Counted from the first letter of the stretch, positions 15,766 to 25,641 are shown. The stretch: 34,691 nt of DNA from Bacteroidales bacterium (GCA_012728975.1 JAAYDZ010000020.1:1-34691); one strand, 5' to 3'. Numbers and translations: made by a program. The notes: generated by a model not told the origin, from the letters alone.

Positions 15766-15791
15766 ACCCTATTAAATAAGGGTGTTTTTTT
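15766..15791 (+). terminator. Weak hairpin with T-run upstream of the starch locus
   Basis: ACCCT (15766-15770) pairs with AGGGT (15779-15783) around an 8-base A/T loop and is followed by GTTTTTTT. It is a short terminator-like structure 46 bases before the MFS start codon. If the promoter is upstream it could act as an attenuator; otherwise it simply insulates the locus. Confidence 0.4.
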
Positions 15792-15837
15792 ATAGATTCG
15801 TGTCCCTTTAATTATAAACTGATACAAAATCATATTT

Positions 15838-17178
15838 ATGAAAAAACCAAAGATGAGCTTTTGGGGTATCTTCAACATGTGCTTCGGCTTTTTGGGGATA
15901 CAGTTCGGTTTGGCTCTTCAGAATGCAAATGTCAGCAGGATTTTCCAATCCTTTGGAGCGGATGTCAGTACACTTTCGCTCTTCTGGCTTGCAGCGCCTT
16001 TGACAGGTATGATAGTCCAGCCCATTATCGGGCACTACAGTGACAGGACCTGGACAAGGCTCGGTCGCAGACGTCCCTATTTCCTTGTGGGCGCAATTCT
16101 GGCCTCGCTAATGCTCTTTTTGATGCCCAATTCTCCGGCTCTTGCTCCATTTCTTTCGCCACTTTTGATAGCAGCGGGTGTCCTGATGATTATGGATGCC
16201 TCGATCAATGTAGCGATGGAACCATTCAGAGCGCTTGTTGCTGATAACCTTCCTTCAGAACAGAGAACGCTCGGTTTTTCAGTGCAGACTTTCCTCATCG
16301 GTATCGGTGCCGTTTGTGGTGCCGTTCTGCCTTTTGTGCTTACCAACTGGTTTGGTATGTCAAATGTGCCTGAGGCTGAAGGAGGTGTGGCACCTAATGT
16401 CAAGCTTGCTTTCTATATTGGCGCAATTGTACTCTTCGCATCGGTTATGGTGACTGTGGTGTGTACAAAAGAGTATCCTCCCGAAGGAGGAGTCCTGAAA
16501 AAAGAGAAGGACGGCGGATTGCTTGAGATTTTCAGGGATTTCGGCAAAATGCCCAAAACCATGCGCCAGCTTGGTTTAGTGCAGTTTTTCTCCTGGTTTG
16601 CTCTCTTTTCCATGTGGGTATATATGACCCCTGCAGTTGCCGATCACTTTTATGGTACTGTGGATTCCGCTTCTGCCGCTTATGGTAAGGCGGGTGACTG
16701 GGTTGGGGTGTTACAGGCTATCTACAATGGTGTTGCAGCTGTTATAGCCTTCCTTCTCCCCGTGACTGCTGACAAAATCGGTCGTAAGGCTACTCATGCC
16801 ATTTCGCTTGTATGCGGTGCGCTTGGCTTTGCTTCGTTCTTGTTTTTCAAGAATCCGACCATGCTCATCATTTCAATGGTGGGTATAGGTATCGCCTGGG
16901 GGTCAATCCTGGCAATGCCCTATGCTATGCTGGCAGGTTCACTGCCTCCCAAGAAAATGGGTGTCTATATGGGTATATTCAATTTTTTTATCACTATTCC
17001 ACAGATATGCAACGGTCTGATAGGAGGATTGATGGTAAAACATATATACGGTGGACAGACCATTTATGCTCTCCTTTTTTCCGGAATATGTCTTTTTATA
17101 GCTGCGATCTGTGTCTTCTTTGTCGAGGACAAGGATGATCCCGTACAGCTCTTTCAAAGAAAAAGAATTAAACAATAA
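15838..17178 (+). CDS. MFS sugar transporter, probable maltose/malto-oligosaccharide importer
   Basis: This 446-aa integral membrane protein has about 12 predicted transmembrane helices. It resembles the sugar-cation symporters of the SLC45/GPH-like branch of the MFS. The loop between helices 2 and 3 holds HYSDRTWTRLGRRRPY (66-81) with the typical RxGRRRPY signature, and a second-half counterpart is DKIGRKATH. Members of this branch in Bacteroidota starch loci are believed to bring maltose or short malto-oligosaccharides across the inner membrane; the substrate here is inferred from the neighbouring sus genes. The start codon has no Shine-Dalgarno. susC begins 16 bases after the stop, so this is the first gene of the starch operon. 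Confidence 0.88.
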   Translation: MKKPKMSFWGIFNMCFGFLGIQFGLALQNANVSRIFQSFGADVSTLSLFWLAAPLTGMIVQPIIGHYSDRTWTRLGRRRPYFLVGAILASLMLFLMPNSPALAPFLSPLLIAAGVLMIMDASINVAMEPFRALVADNLPSEQRTLGFSVQTFLIGIGAVCGAVLPFVLTNWFGMSNVPEAEGGVAPNVKLAFYIGAIVLFASVMVTVVCTKEYPPEGGVLKKEKDGGLLEIFRDFGKMPKTMRQLGLVQFFSWFALFSMWVYMTPAVADHFYGTVDSASAAYGKAGDWVGVLQAIYNGVAAVIAFLLPVTADKIGRKATHAISLVCGALGFASFLFFKNPTMLIISMVGIGIAWGSILAMPYAMLAGSLPPKKMGVYMGIFNFFITIPQICNGLIGGLMVKHIYGGQTIYALLFSGICLFIAAICVFFVEDKDDPVQLFQRKRIKQ

Positions 17179-17194
17179 TTATAAAGGTTTTCCT

Positions 17195-20188
17195 ATGAAA
17201 CGATTAATGACAATGTTACTATCGGTAATAGTTCTCTCCGTTACATCCGCCTTTGCGCAATTCACCGTAAAGGGAGTTGTGGTGGATTCCAGAGGTGAAA
17301 CCGTTATCGGTGCTGCAGTTATCCAAGTGGGAACTGCAAATGGTACCCAGACAGGTCTGGACGGCGATTTTGTCCTGACAGTACCTTCTGGTGATACTAT
17401 GTTGGAAATCAGTTTTTTGGGTTACAAGACTGTGACTATTACCGCTGCACAGGCGTCTGCTGCAAGGATTGTGATGCAAGATGACGTCGAATTTCTAGAG
17501 GAGGTAGTGGTCATCGGTTACGGTACTGTCAAAAAAAGCGATATGACAGGATCTGTTGTAGCTATCAAAGCTGATGAGATCAACCGTGGAGCCATCACTT
17601 CTCCTGATCAAATGCTCCTCGGTAAAGTATCGGGTTTGCACGTAACTCCGGCCTCAGGCCAGCCTGGTGCTTCCGCTACTATTCGTATTCGTGGTGCAGC
17701 TTCGCTAAATGCATCAAACGATCCTCTGATTGTGATTGACGGTGTACCTGTCACTTCTGACGGAGGTGCCGGAATGGGTAACCCCCTGGCATCTGTTAAC
17801 CCCAATGACATCGAAAGTTATACCGTATTGAAAGATGCATCGGCAACTGCAATTTATGGTTCGCGTGCTTCTAACGGTGTGATTATCATCACCACCAAGA
17901 AAGGTCGTGCAGGTGCACGCGGAGTCAATGTGAGTTACAACTCAAGCTACTCGGTAAAGCAAAACGCTTCTACCATCGATATGATGGATGCCGATACATT
18001 CCGCAGCTTTATGCAGAGCACTTATGCGAGTAACAGCGCTATCCAGGGCCTTCTCGGTTCCGAGAATACAGATTGGCAGAAGCAGATCTATCGTTTGGCA
18101 TTCAATACAGACCAGGCGGTAAGCGTTTACGGAGCAACAAAGCATGTTCCCTATCGTGTCAGCCTTGGCTACAACTTCGATCAGGCTACGCTCAAGGTGG
18201 GTGACAACCAGAAAGCCAACATTGACATCAGTCTTTCCCCTAAATTCTTTGACGATCACCTTTCAATTAATCTCAATGTGAAAGGTATCTATCAGAATAC
18301 CAATTGGGCTCCAACAGGTGCAGTGGGTAGTGCTCTTTCATTTGACCCCACAAAACCTACACATTTTACAAATCCGGACGGCAGTATCGACTATTCCAAG
18401 GTTGCAAACGGTTACTGGAACTGGCTTAACGCAGATGGCAGCGCCAACACAATGGCCGGCACAAACCCCCTTTCCAGTCTCTACGACTACACGGATGTCA
18501 ATAAAGGTCTCCGCTCGATAGGTAACCTTCAGATTGACTACATGTTCCATGGATTCGAAGACCTGAGATTCAATCTAAACCTCGGTTATGACGTTGCAAA
18601 GTCTAATGGCGAAAAATATAACCACCCCGGTTCTATTTCGGCAATGCGCTCCAGCCTTGACCTTTATACTGATTATGCCAACTATAACTCAAATACACTG
18701 CTCGAGGCTTATTTCAACTATAAGAAGGAATTCAGCAAGAGTAACATAGATGTGATGGCCGGTTACTCCTGGCAGCACAACTACGTAAAGTATGATCAGA
18801 GTACATATCTTAATAACGAGTCAAGACCTCTTTATCAGGCAAACCCTACAAATGCAAAGGAGTATTATTTGATATCATTCTTCGGAAGACTCAATTACTC
18901 AATCCTTGGCAGGTATCTCTTTACAGCTACAATCCGTGAGGACGCCTCATCGCGCTTTAGCAAAGCCAACCGCTGGGGTTTCTTCCCCTCAGTGGCTTTC
19001 GCCTGGAACGTAGCAGAAGAGAGCTTCCTAAAGGGTACAGATGCGGTTTCTGCTCTAAAGCTTCGTCTTGGTTGGGGACGCACAGGACAGCAGGACATAG
19101 GGTCCGACTATTATCCTTATATGGCAAGATACGAGGAGTCCAGCTCCATTGCGATGAAATATTATCTTGGCGATGGATATTACACTACCCTCGCTCCTCA
19201 GAAGTACAATCCTAATCTCAAATGGGAGACAACTGAGACCTACAACCTTGGTCTCGACTTCGGATTTATGAACGACAGGATCACCGGTAGCCTCGAGGGT
19301 TACTACCGCTATACTTACGACCTGCTCAACGAAATCTCGACTCCTCTGGGTTCAAACTTCGGTAACAGTATAATTTCCAACATCGGTAATATGGAGAATA
19401 AGGGCGTTGAGCTCTCTCTCAATGTAATTCCCGTGGAGACAAGTGATATGTCGCTCTCAATTGGCGGAAACGTCACTCTTCAGAGTACGAAAATCACCAA
19501 GCTCACAAGTGTTGAGACAGAGGGCTATCTTGGAGTTACAACCGGTTCCGGTATGGGCGGTACGGGAGGATACACTTCACTCCACCGCACAGGATTTGCA
19601 CCCTTCACATTCTACCTCTTCCAGCAGCTTTATGACTCGCAGGACAATCCGATCCAGAATGGATTGGTGGATCGTGACGGCGATGGTGTAATAACTGACG
19701 CTGATAGATATGTGACCGGTTTCAAGCCTGCTCCCGATGCATATTTTGGTCTCAACCTCAAATTCAGATACAAAAAATGGGACTTTGGTTTCAATGGCCA
19801 CGGCTCTTTTGGTAACTACATTATCAACAGGGTTGCTATGTCCTATGCAAGCTCATACAGTGACAACTGGAATAAGGGCTACCTTGACAATTTGAGCAAC
19901 ATCTATCTGGTGAATGGCTGGACAGCAGCTATGGAAAACAACCAGAAATATAGTGATATGTTTATAGAGAATGGTTCATTCTTCAGGATGGACGATATCA
20001 ACCTAGGCTACACATTCGACAAAGTAAAATGGGTAGAGAGCATTCGTCTCTCCGCTTCTGTGCAGAATGTATTTGTTATTTCAAAGTACAGAGGTCTCGA
20101 TCCCGAATTGCAGGCATCTGACGGTGTGGATTCCAACATCATTCCCCGTCCCCGTCTCTTTACTTTGCGTTTAAATATTAACTTCTAA
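17195..20188 (+). CDS. susC: SusC-type TonB-dependent outer-membrane transporter
   Basis: This outer-membrane channel imports starch oligosaccharides with TonB/proton-motive energy, working with SusD. From the ATG at 17195 it is 997 aa. It has a signal peptide (MKRLMTMLLSVIVLSVTSAF, then AQ), a carboxypeptidase-like regulatory domain (about 23-100), and the SusC hallmark EEVVVIGYGTVKKSDMTGSV (102-121). A plug domain (about 115-230) and a large beta-barrel ending in an aromatic C-terminus (LFTLRLNINF) follow. The frame is open 28 codons further upstream, but that would overlap the MFS gene and remove the signal peptide from the N-terminus. The susD start follows the stop by 2 bases. The starch assignment comes from SusD/E/F and the GH13 enzymes around it. 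Confidence 0.96.
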   Translation: MKRLMTMLLSVIVLSVTSAFAQFTVKGVVVDSRGETVIGAAVIQVGTANGTQTGLDGDFVLTVPSGDTMLEISFLGYKTVTITAAQASAARIVMQDDVEFLEEVVVIGYGTVKKSDMTGSVVAIKADEINRGAITSPDQMLLGKVSGLHVTPASGQPGASATIRIRGAASLNASNDPLIVIDGVPVTSDGGAGMGNPLASVNPNDIESYTVLKDASATAIYGSRASNGVIIITTKKGRAGARGVNVSYNSSYSVKQNASTIDMMDADTFRSFMQSTYASNSAIQGLLGSENTDWQKQIYRLAFNTDQAVSVYGATKHVPYRVSLGYNFDQATLKVGDNQKANIDISLSPKFFDDHLSINLNVKGIYQNTNWAPTGAVGSALSFDPTKPTHFTNPDGSIDYSKVANGYWNWLNADGSANTMAGTNPLSSLYDYTDVNKGLRSIGNLQIDYMFHGFEDLRFNLNLGYDVAKSNGEKYNHPGSISAMRSSLDLYTDYANYNSNTLLEAYFNYKKEFSKSNIDVMAGYSWQHNYVKYDQSTYLNNESRPLYQANPTNAKEYYLISFFGRLNYSILGRYLFTATIREDASSRFSKANRWGFFPSVAFAWNVAEESFLKGTDAVSALKLRLGWGRTGQQDIGSDYYPYMARYEESSSIAMKYYLGDGYYTTLAPQKYNPNLKWETTETYNLGLDFGFMNDRITGSLEGYYRYTYDLLNEISTPLGSNFGNSIISNIGNMENKGVELSLNVIPVETSDMSLSIGGNVTLQSTKITKLTSVETEGYLGVTTGSGMGGTGGYTSLHRTGFAPFTFYLFQQLYDSQDNPIQNGLVDRDGDGVITDADRYVTGFKPAPDAYFGLNLKFRYKKWDFGFNGHGSFGNYIINRVAMSYASSYSDNWNKGYLDNLSNIYLVNGWTAAMENNQKYSDMFIENGSFFRMDDINLGYTFDKVKWVESIRLSASVQNVFVISKYRGLDPELQASDGVDSNIIPRPRLFTLRLNINF

Positions 20189-20190
20189 AA

Positions 20191-21873
20191 ATGACCCGAC
20201 GTATGAACAAGATATTTTACAAAAGTTTCTTAGTGCTGTTGGCTTCTCTGATCCTTGCTACTTCCTGCATAGGTGACCTGAATACACAGCCTCTTAATGA
20301 AACTGACGCAACCTCGGAGACCGCATATAAGGACGAGGTGAGCTATCTCAAATCTTTGGGATATATCTATGGATACTGGGCACTGGCAAGCCAGAATGAT
20401 GCCGGATCGTCGGACATTAACGTGTCAGACGCCGGTCAGAGTGAGCTTTGTCGTATGTATATGGTACTTAATGAGCTCAGTACAGATGCACTCAAGATTA
20501 TCTGGGGTGACAACTATATCAATCCTATCCAGTATCATAAATGGACATCAGCCGACAATGAAGCCATCATCGCAGTTTACACACGCTGCATGAAGGGCAT
20601 CACCCTGGCAAACGAGTTTCTCGTGAGAACAACTCCCGAGATGCTTGCAAGCCGCGGTCATGAGGCGTTCCAGAAAACTATTGACCAGTATCGTGCAGAG
20701 GCAAGATTCAATCGTGCACTCTACTACTACTTACTGATGGACCTCTTCGGAAATCCCCCTTTCGCAATGCCTGAGAATATTGGCGGCGACCTGCCTGAGC
20801 AAATCGGCAGAGTGGAACTTTTCAAGTGGATTGAAGGTGAGCTTAAAGAGCTCTCAGAACTTTCCGACATGCCTAATAAGGGTGCAGTACCTTATCCTCG
20901 CGCAACCAAGGGTTCCGTTTGGGCTCTTCTTGCGAGGATGTATCTCAACGCAGAGGTATATACCGGTACGGCACGCTGGCAAGATGCAAAAGATGCAGCA
21001 GCCAAGGTTATCGGTATGGGCTACAGACTTCACGACAACTATCACGAACTCTTTATGCAGGACAATACCACCAACGGTGCCGCGGAGGAGTTTATTTTTG
21101 CTATTTCATATGATAAGGACCAGACACAGAGTTGGGGTGGTACTACGCACCTTGTTTCAGCAACACTCAGCGATGCGGCAAATGCGGCTATCGGTGCAGC
21201 TGTAGTTGGTGAGGGTATGCTTATCAATCCTGAGAACTGGAACGGCTATCACGTAGCAGATGACTATGTTGCTCGTTTCCAACTTGTAAATGTAAAATGG
21301 GGTGGAGAAGGCTTTGGTTACGACAGAGCCGCAAGCGATAAGAGGGCATTCTTCTACAACGGCGGTGCGACCAAGGAGTTTGACAATACTACTACTGACT
21401 CAGGCTGGAGATGCTGGAAGTTCTCCGGACTCTATTCAGACGGTCACGCAGTATCAAGCTCTGAGACCAACTATAAGTTCTCGTCAATCGACTTCCCCAT
21501 CTTCCGTCTTCCTGAGATGTATCTCATTTATGCGGAAGCTGATGCCCGTCTTAACGGCGGAACTGTCAGCGACGAGAGTGCTAAAGGCTATATTCGTCAG
21601 CTCCGTCAACGTGCGGGTGTAGATGCTACAACCCCTGCCATCATGGATCTCAACTGGCTCCTCGACGAGCGTGCCAGAGAACTTATGTGGGAGGGTCACC
21701 GCCGCGTTGACCTTATACGCTATGGCCTCTTTACTTCAATGCAGTTCCCCTGGACATTGAAAGGTGGTGTACCTAACGGTAAGATTGCTCTTCCCGAATT
21801 CCGCACCATCTATCCTATCATTATAAGTGACCTCAATGCTAACCCCAAGCTGGTGCAGAACCCCGGTTACTAA
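20191..21873 (+). CDS. susD: SusD-type starch-binding outer-membrane lipoprotein
   Basis: SusD caps the SusC channel on the cell surface and binds starch helices. The protein has a lipoprotein signal peptide ending LATS-C (Cys26 from the first Met, Cys22 from the second Met at 20203, which may be the true start). It continues IGDLNTQPLNETDATSETAY, strongly SusD/RagB-like. The TPR-like helical fold is indicated by the RAEARFNRALYYYLLMDLFGN segment (about 169-189). The C-terminal segment DERARELMWEGHRRVDLIRYG is the standard SusD signature. Its 560 aa (556 from the second Met) fit the family. It sits between susC (2-base gap) and susE (31-base gap). Confidence 0.96.
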   Translation: MTRRMNKIFYKSFLVLLASLILATSCIGDLNTQPLNETDATSETAYKDEVSYLKSLGYIYGYWALASQNDAGSSDINVSDAGQSELCRMYMVLNELSTDALKIIWGDNYINPIQYHKWTSADNEAIIAVYTRCMKGITLANEFLVRTTPEMLASRGHEAFQKTIDQYRAEARFNRALYYYLLMDLFGNPPFAMPENIGGDLPEQIGRVELFKWIEGELKELSELSDMPNKGAVPYPRATKGSVWALLARMYLNAEVYTGTARWQDAKDAAAKVIGMGYRLHDNYHELFMQDNTTNGAAEEFIFAISYDKDQTQSWGGTTHLVSATLSDAANAAIGAAVVGEGMLINPENWNGYHVADDYVARFQLVNVKWGGEGFGYDRAASDKRAFFYNGGATKEFDNTTTDSGWRCWKFSGLYSDGHAVSSSETNYKFSSIDFPIFRLPEMYLIYAEADARLNGGTVSDESAKGYIRQLRQRAGVDATTPAIMDLNWLLDERARELMWEGHRRVDLIRYGLFTSMQFPWTLKGGVPNGKIALPEFRTIYPIIISDLNANPKLVQNPGY

Positions 21874-21904
21874 TGGCAAGAAACATTGAAAAATCAATAA
21901 GATT

Positions 21905-23011
21905 ATGAAACAGTTTAAATATATAGTAATGCTGATGATGGCTATGTTCCTCTTCTCTGCTTGTGAAATGGAGATAGAACATGTCAAAGTCGATCCTACT
22001 CAAAGCGTTGCTCCGACTCTGCTCGCCCAGAAGGACATTATTGTCAACCAGGACAACAGCAAGGTTGAGGCGGTGGTTTTCAACTGGACATCAGCTTCGT
22101 TTGGAGTACCGACTCAGATCCAGTATGCTCTCCATCTGACACTTGGAGAAAACAGTGTTCTGGCGGGAACCTCCTTTTCAAACTCCTTTACCATCAGCAA
22201 GCAGGATTTGAACGGACTCGTTTGTAATGACCTTAAGGTTAAACCCAATGAGACCGCCAATATAAGTGCCAGCCTGATAGCCTCTATTTACGGCACAAAC
22301 GTGGCGCCTGTCAAATCCAACAACATAAGCTTCAATATCACAACTTATGCAGCTGAGCTGAGGTCTCTCTTCCTGCCTGGCAATTACCAGTCATGGAACA
22401 TCACCGAAGCCCCTCAATTCTGGGAGACAGACGGTGGCACTAATATCTATAAGACTCTTGTCGACCTGCAGGACGGCAGCGAAGATTATTCATATTTCAA
22501 GGTGACTGTTGCACGCAACTGGTCTGATGAGAACTGGGGTTACAACTACCTCACTCCTTCCTGGACCTGTCCCGAGCAGTCAGATTCCAACCTTTCTGTG
22601 GATCTGAGAGAGGGTTCCATTTACGAACTCACAGTCAATCGCAGTGCGATGACTATAGACAAGGCAGTTGTTGATGGTGTTGGAATGGTTGGTGCGTACA
22701 ACGGATGGTCCTACGCCACTACCGGTGATGACCCTCTTACATATGACGCAACTGAGAATGTTTGGGTTTCACCTGCCGTGACATTCACTGATGATGGAGG
22801 ACTCAGTTTTCTTATACGTCTCAATACTGCACACAACCCTGACAACTGGACATTCAAGTTTGGAACAGATGGCGAGGCCAGTTCGGAAGTCCCCGGCGGC
22901 ATCAAGCTAGTTCAGGGTGGTGGTGATATCTCAGTACCTTCTGCCGGCACTTATGTTATGAAGTTGCACGGTAACAGGACTCCTTATGTATTGGTAATGG
23001 AAAAACAGTAA
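21905..23011 (+). CDS. susE: SusE-type surface starch-binding lipoprotein
   Basis: This 368-aa protein has a lipoprotein signal peptide (lipobox FLFSA-C, Cys20). An N-terminal SusE domain follows at about residues 25-148; VVFNWTSASFG is the typical core strand. Two starch-binding modules come next: about 150-256 (SLFLPGNYQSWN near its start) and about 258-368 (GMVGAYNGWSY near its start). In the known system SusE is exposed on the cell surface, binds malto-oligosaccharides and affects the size of what is taken up; it is not catalytic. This architecture and length match the classical SusE (about 390 aa, two modules). It lies between susD (31-base gap) and susF (19-base gap). Confidence 0.9.
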   Translation: MKQFKYIVMLMMAMFLFSACEMEIEHVKVDPTQSVAPTLLAQKDIIVNQDNSKVEAVVFNWTSASFGVPTQIQYALHLTLGENSVLAGTSFSNSFTISKQDLNGLVCNDLKVKPNETANISASLIASIYGTNVAPVKSNNISFNITTYAAELRSLFLPGNYQSWNITEAPQFWETDGGTNIYKTLVDLQDGSEDYSYFKVTVARNWSDENWGYNYLTPSWTCPEQSDSNLSVDLREGSIYELTVNRSAMTIDKAVVDGVGMVGAYNGWSYATTGDDPLTYDATENVWVSPAVTFTDDGGLSFLIRLNTAHNPDNWTFKFGTDGEASSEVPGGIKLVQGGGDISVPSAGTYVMKLHGNRTPYVLVMEKQ

Positions 23012-23030
23012 CCTTTAAAACGATAATAGA

Positions 23031-25589
23031 ATGAAAAAGATATTAAGCTTTATTGCAGTTGCTGCTTTGATGTTGGGCATTACCTCCTGTGAGGTATTCC
23101 CGGAGGATGCTTTCTCCACTGCCCCTGTGGCTCCGGAGCTCTATTCCCATTCGGATATCCTTATGACCTCCAATACAATGGATGAGGATATCAACTTCTC
23201 CTGGTCGGCATACAGATTTCTCCCTGAGGGGTTAAACTATGACTTCCACGCAGAATACGAGGGTACGGCAGCAAAACTTGCCTCCACAAAAGATCTATAC
23301 TACATTGCTTCTAAAAGCAATTTTAAGACACTTCTTTATAATACCTTCCCTTCACTTCCGGAGAATAACACCTTTACGATGTCGTTCTTTGTGCAGGTGA
23401 CGGATGGTACTAAGACCTACAAGTCAGAATCGATCACCATCGATATTTATGCTTTCGGCGATGCAGTAGCTCCCGTATTTGGTACAGCTATAGAATCGGT
23501 TGTCCTCGATCCTGCAGACCCTACAGGTGAGATTATGCTCTTTGCCTGGGATCCGGCACGCCTCGGATACAATGAAGAGATTACCTACAGCGTATTTGCA
23601 CAGTTTGAAGATGGAGATCCTGTTGAGTTGGCCTCAGGCCTTCAGACTACTTCATATTCCACCACAGTGGATGCTTTCAATGATGCGATTGTTTCGACTG
23701 GTGCACCTGAAGATGCAACTTCAGATGTAAAATTCTTCGTAAAGGCATTCTCAGAAACTTATGCTTCCGGTGTGCCTTCAGCGGTGATCATAATTCCTGT
23801 TAAAACTTACATAGCATCATATCCGGATATCCTTTATCTCCCCGGCAGCCACCAGGGATGGAATCCGGCGGCCGCTCCGATGATGTATGAGTCTGGCATT
23901 GCCAAGGGATTCTATGAGGCAGTTATTGACCTCAGGACTGAAGATGGATCTGATGTTGAATTCAAATTCTGTATCAAGCCTGAGTGGGGTGATGATTTTG
24001 GCGGTATTGTTGAGGTTTCTACCTTTGCAGGTGAATATTCCTCAGCAACCGGTGTTGTCGGTGATCCGAGCAACATTAAAGTGCCTTCAGGCATCTATAA
24101 CATTGCTATTAACAAGAAGCTCAACACAATCTATATGGTAGAGCTTGGCAGTCTTGGAGTAATCGGCACTGCAGTAGGTGGATGGGATGCTGATATTGAC
24201 CTTGTGTACGATGCTGAGAAACAGACTTTCAGCGCTCCTGTGGATTTGGTTCAGGGCGAATTTAAATTCCGTTTCAATGATGACTGGACCCACTCTTTGG
24301 GTGGTCACAGTTTGAGCAATGTTTCGACAACCATAGGTAACAACCTCAGCTATGAGGGTCCTGAAGGCAACTACAAGATTGTCCTCAATGTTTCTAAGAC
24401 TCCTTATACGGTGTCATTTATCAATACCGCATATCCGGATAATCTCTATATCCCCGGTAACCACCAGGGATGGAATCCCGGTACTGCTCCCATGCTCACA
24501 GGTGACGGTGAAGGCCACTATGAAGGCTTTGCACATCTTGACGGTGAATTTAAGTTTACCCACGAGCGCAATTGGGATAATGACTTCGGCGGTACTTTCG
24601 ACGCACTCGTGGAGAAGGGTAGCAATTTCAATCTTGAGAAGGGCTACTATTATCTCTCAGTGGATCTGACAGAGCTCAAGGCTACAGCACTCCTGATTAC
24701 AAGAGTTGCAGTGGTTGGTTCATTCTGCGGTTGGGGTGATCCCGAGGATGCAGCGATGGCATACGACTCCGGTTCCAATAGTTGGAAGATTACAGGCCTT
24801 GTATTCCCCGCCAATACGGAATACAAGTTCCGTATGAATGCCGGCTGGGATCTCCCTGACGCATATAACCTTGGTGGTGAAGCTACCAACCTGGTTTATG
24901 GAGGAGCGAATCTCAAGGATTCCGAAGGCGGCACATATGACATTGAGTTGATACTTTCTGAAAAACCTTTCAAGGCTATTATTACCAGAACAGGCGATGC
25001 TCCTGCTCCCGCTTATGCTTCCTACATCACCGTGCCCGGCAGCTACTCCGGACACTCCTGGAGCCCCACTGATGATGTGGCGCTCAATCAGGGTGGTGCT
25101 GAGGGGATCTACAAGGGAGCAATAGCGATGTATGGTGGTTCCAACCAGTTCAAGTTCCACGAAGCCGGCGCAGGCTGGATTTCAGGACAACTTGTAGCAG
25201 GTACCACATACGAGTTTGACCTCTGGAGCGGCGACAACATGGAAGTGGCTGACGGCACCTATTTCTGGACAGTAGATCTGCCCGGCAAAAAGGCTGTTGC
25301 AACTCCGGTAACCAGGGTTGCCCTTGTGGGCTCGTTCGCTTCAGGTGATAATTGGGATGATGGTGTTGAAATGACATTTGATTCAGAAAGCAGGATCTAC
25401 AGTGCTACTGTGGAGCTTAAGGCAGGTTCAGAATTTAAGTTCAAATTCAACAACAACTGGGATTATAACCTCGGTGCAGGTGATGCAGGACTTGTTTTCA
25501 ACGGCGCCAACATTAAAGTTGAAAACGCCGGCACATACAAGATTACTCTAGATATCGCCAATACTGCAAAGTATAGTTTGATACAATAA
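23031..25589 (+). CDS. susF: Expanded SusF-like surface starch-binding lipoprotein with six binding modules
   Basis: The protein is 852 aa, far longer than classical SusF (about 485 aa, three modules). After a lipobox (GITS-C, Cys20) it has two SusE-type N-terminal domains in tandem, about 22-140 (INFSWSAYRF) and 145-260 (LFAWDPARLGY). Six SusE/SusF-type modules follow, starting near residues 263 (LYLPGSHQGWNP), 375 (GVIGTAVGGWD), 470 (LYIPGNHQGWNP), 559 (VAVVGSFCGWGD), 664 (SYITVPGSYSG) and 763 (VALVGSFASGD). These read as three repeats of a two-module unit; the first two units are 204 residues (612 bp) apart. Modules 5 and 6 have lost the QGWNP-type tryptophan signature in part, so not all may bind starch. 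A terminator follows the gene at 25611. The assignment rests on the SusE neighbour, position and domain type. Confidence 0.85.
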   Translation: MKKILSFIAVAALMLGITSCEVFPEDAFSTAPVAPELYSHSDILMTSNTMDEDINFSWSAYRFLPEGLNYDFHAEYEGTAAKLASTKDLYYIASKSNFKTLLYNTFPSLPENNTFTMSFFVQVTDGTKTYKSESITIDIYAFGDAVAPVFGTAIESVVLDPADPTGEIMLFAWDPARLGYNEEITYSVFAQFEDGDPVELASGLQTTSYSTTVDAFNDAIVSTGAPEDATSDVKFFVKAFSETYASGVPSAVIIIPVKTYIASYPDILYLPGSHQGWNPAAAPMMYESGIAKGFYEAVIDLRTEDGSDVEFKFCIKPEWGDDFGGIVEVSTFAGEYSSATGVVGDPSNIKVPSGIYNIAINKKLNTIYMVELGSLGVIGTAVGGWDADIDLVYDAEKQTFSAPVDLVQGEFKFRFNDDWTHSLGGHSLSNVSTTIGNNLSYEGPEGNYKIVLNVSKTPYTVSFINTAYPDNLYIPGNHQGWNPGTAPMLTGDGEGHYEGFAHLDGEFKFTHERNWDNDFGGTFDALVEKGSNFNLEKGYYYLSVDLTELKATALLITRVAVVGSFCGWGDPEDAAMAYDSGSNSWKITGLVFPANTEYKFRMNAGWDLPDAYNLGGEATNLVYGGANLKDSEGGTYDIELILSEKPFKAIITRTGDAPAPAYASYITVPGSYSGHSWSPTDDVALNQGGAEGIYKGAIAMYGGSNQFKFHEAGAGWISGQLVAGTTYEFDLWSGDNMEVADGTYFWTVDLPGKKAVATPVTRVALVGSFASGDNWDDGVEMTFDSESRIYSATVELKAGSEFKFKFNNNWDYNLGAGDAGLVFNGANIKVENAGTYKITLDIANTAKYSLIQ

Positions 25590-25610
25590 CATATGAAAAT
25601 ATGATCAAGA

Positions 25611-25639
25611 AATGCGTCGCTTACAGCGGCGCATTTTTT
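25611..25639 (+). terminator. Terminator after susF
   Basis: AATGCGTCGC (25611-25620) pairs with GCGGCGCATT (25626-25635, one G-U) around a 5-base loop, followed by six T residues. It lies 22 bases after the susF stop and splits the starch locus into two probable transcription units. Read-through is possible. Confidence 0.85.
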
Positions 25640-25641
25640 GA

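Larger units (their letters stand above)
15305..15837. other. 533-bp intergenic region between the ATPase gene and the starch locus
   Basis: No gene is supported here; the 60-aa frame at 15392-15574 runs through the promoter repeats and a hairpin. From left to right it holds the ATPase promoter and its 32-bp-spaced repeats (15321-15419), an isolated strong hairpin (15523-15556), a low-complexity element (about 15636-15720) and a terminator-like hairpin (15766-15791) just before the MFS transporter gene. I found no convincing consensus promoter for the MFS gene; TAGATTCG at 15793-15800 is a one-mismatch -7 candidate without a -33 partner. Confidence 0.6.

Noticed and set aside
17111-17194. Longer N-terminus for susC
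   Set aside because: It overlaps the end of the MFS gene and buries the signal peptide; the ATG at 17195 restores it.
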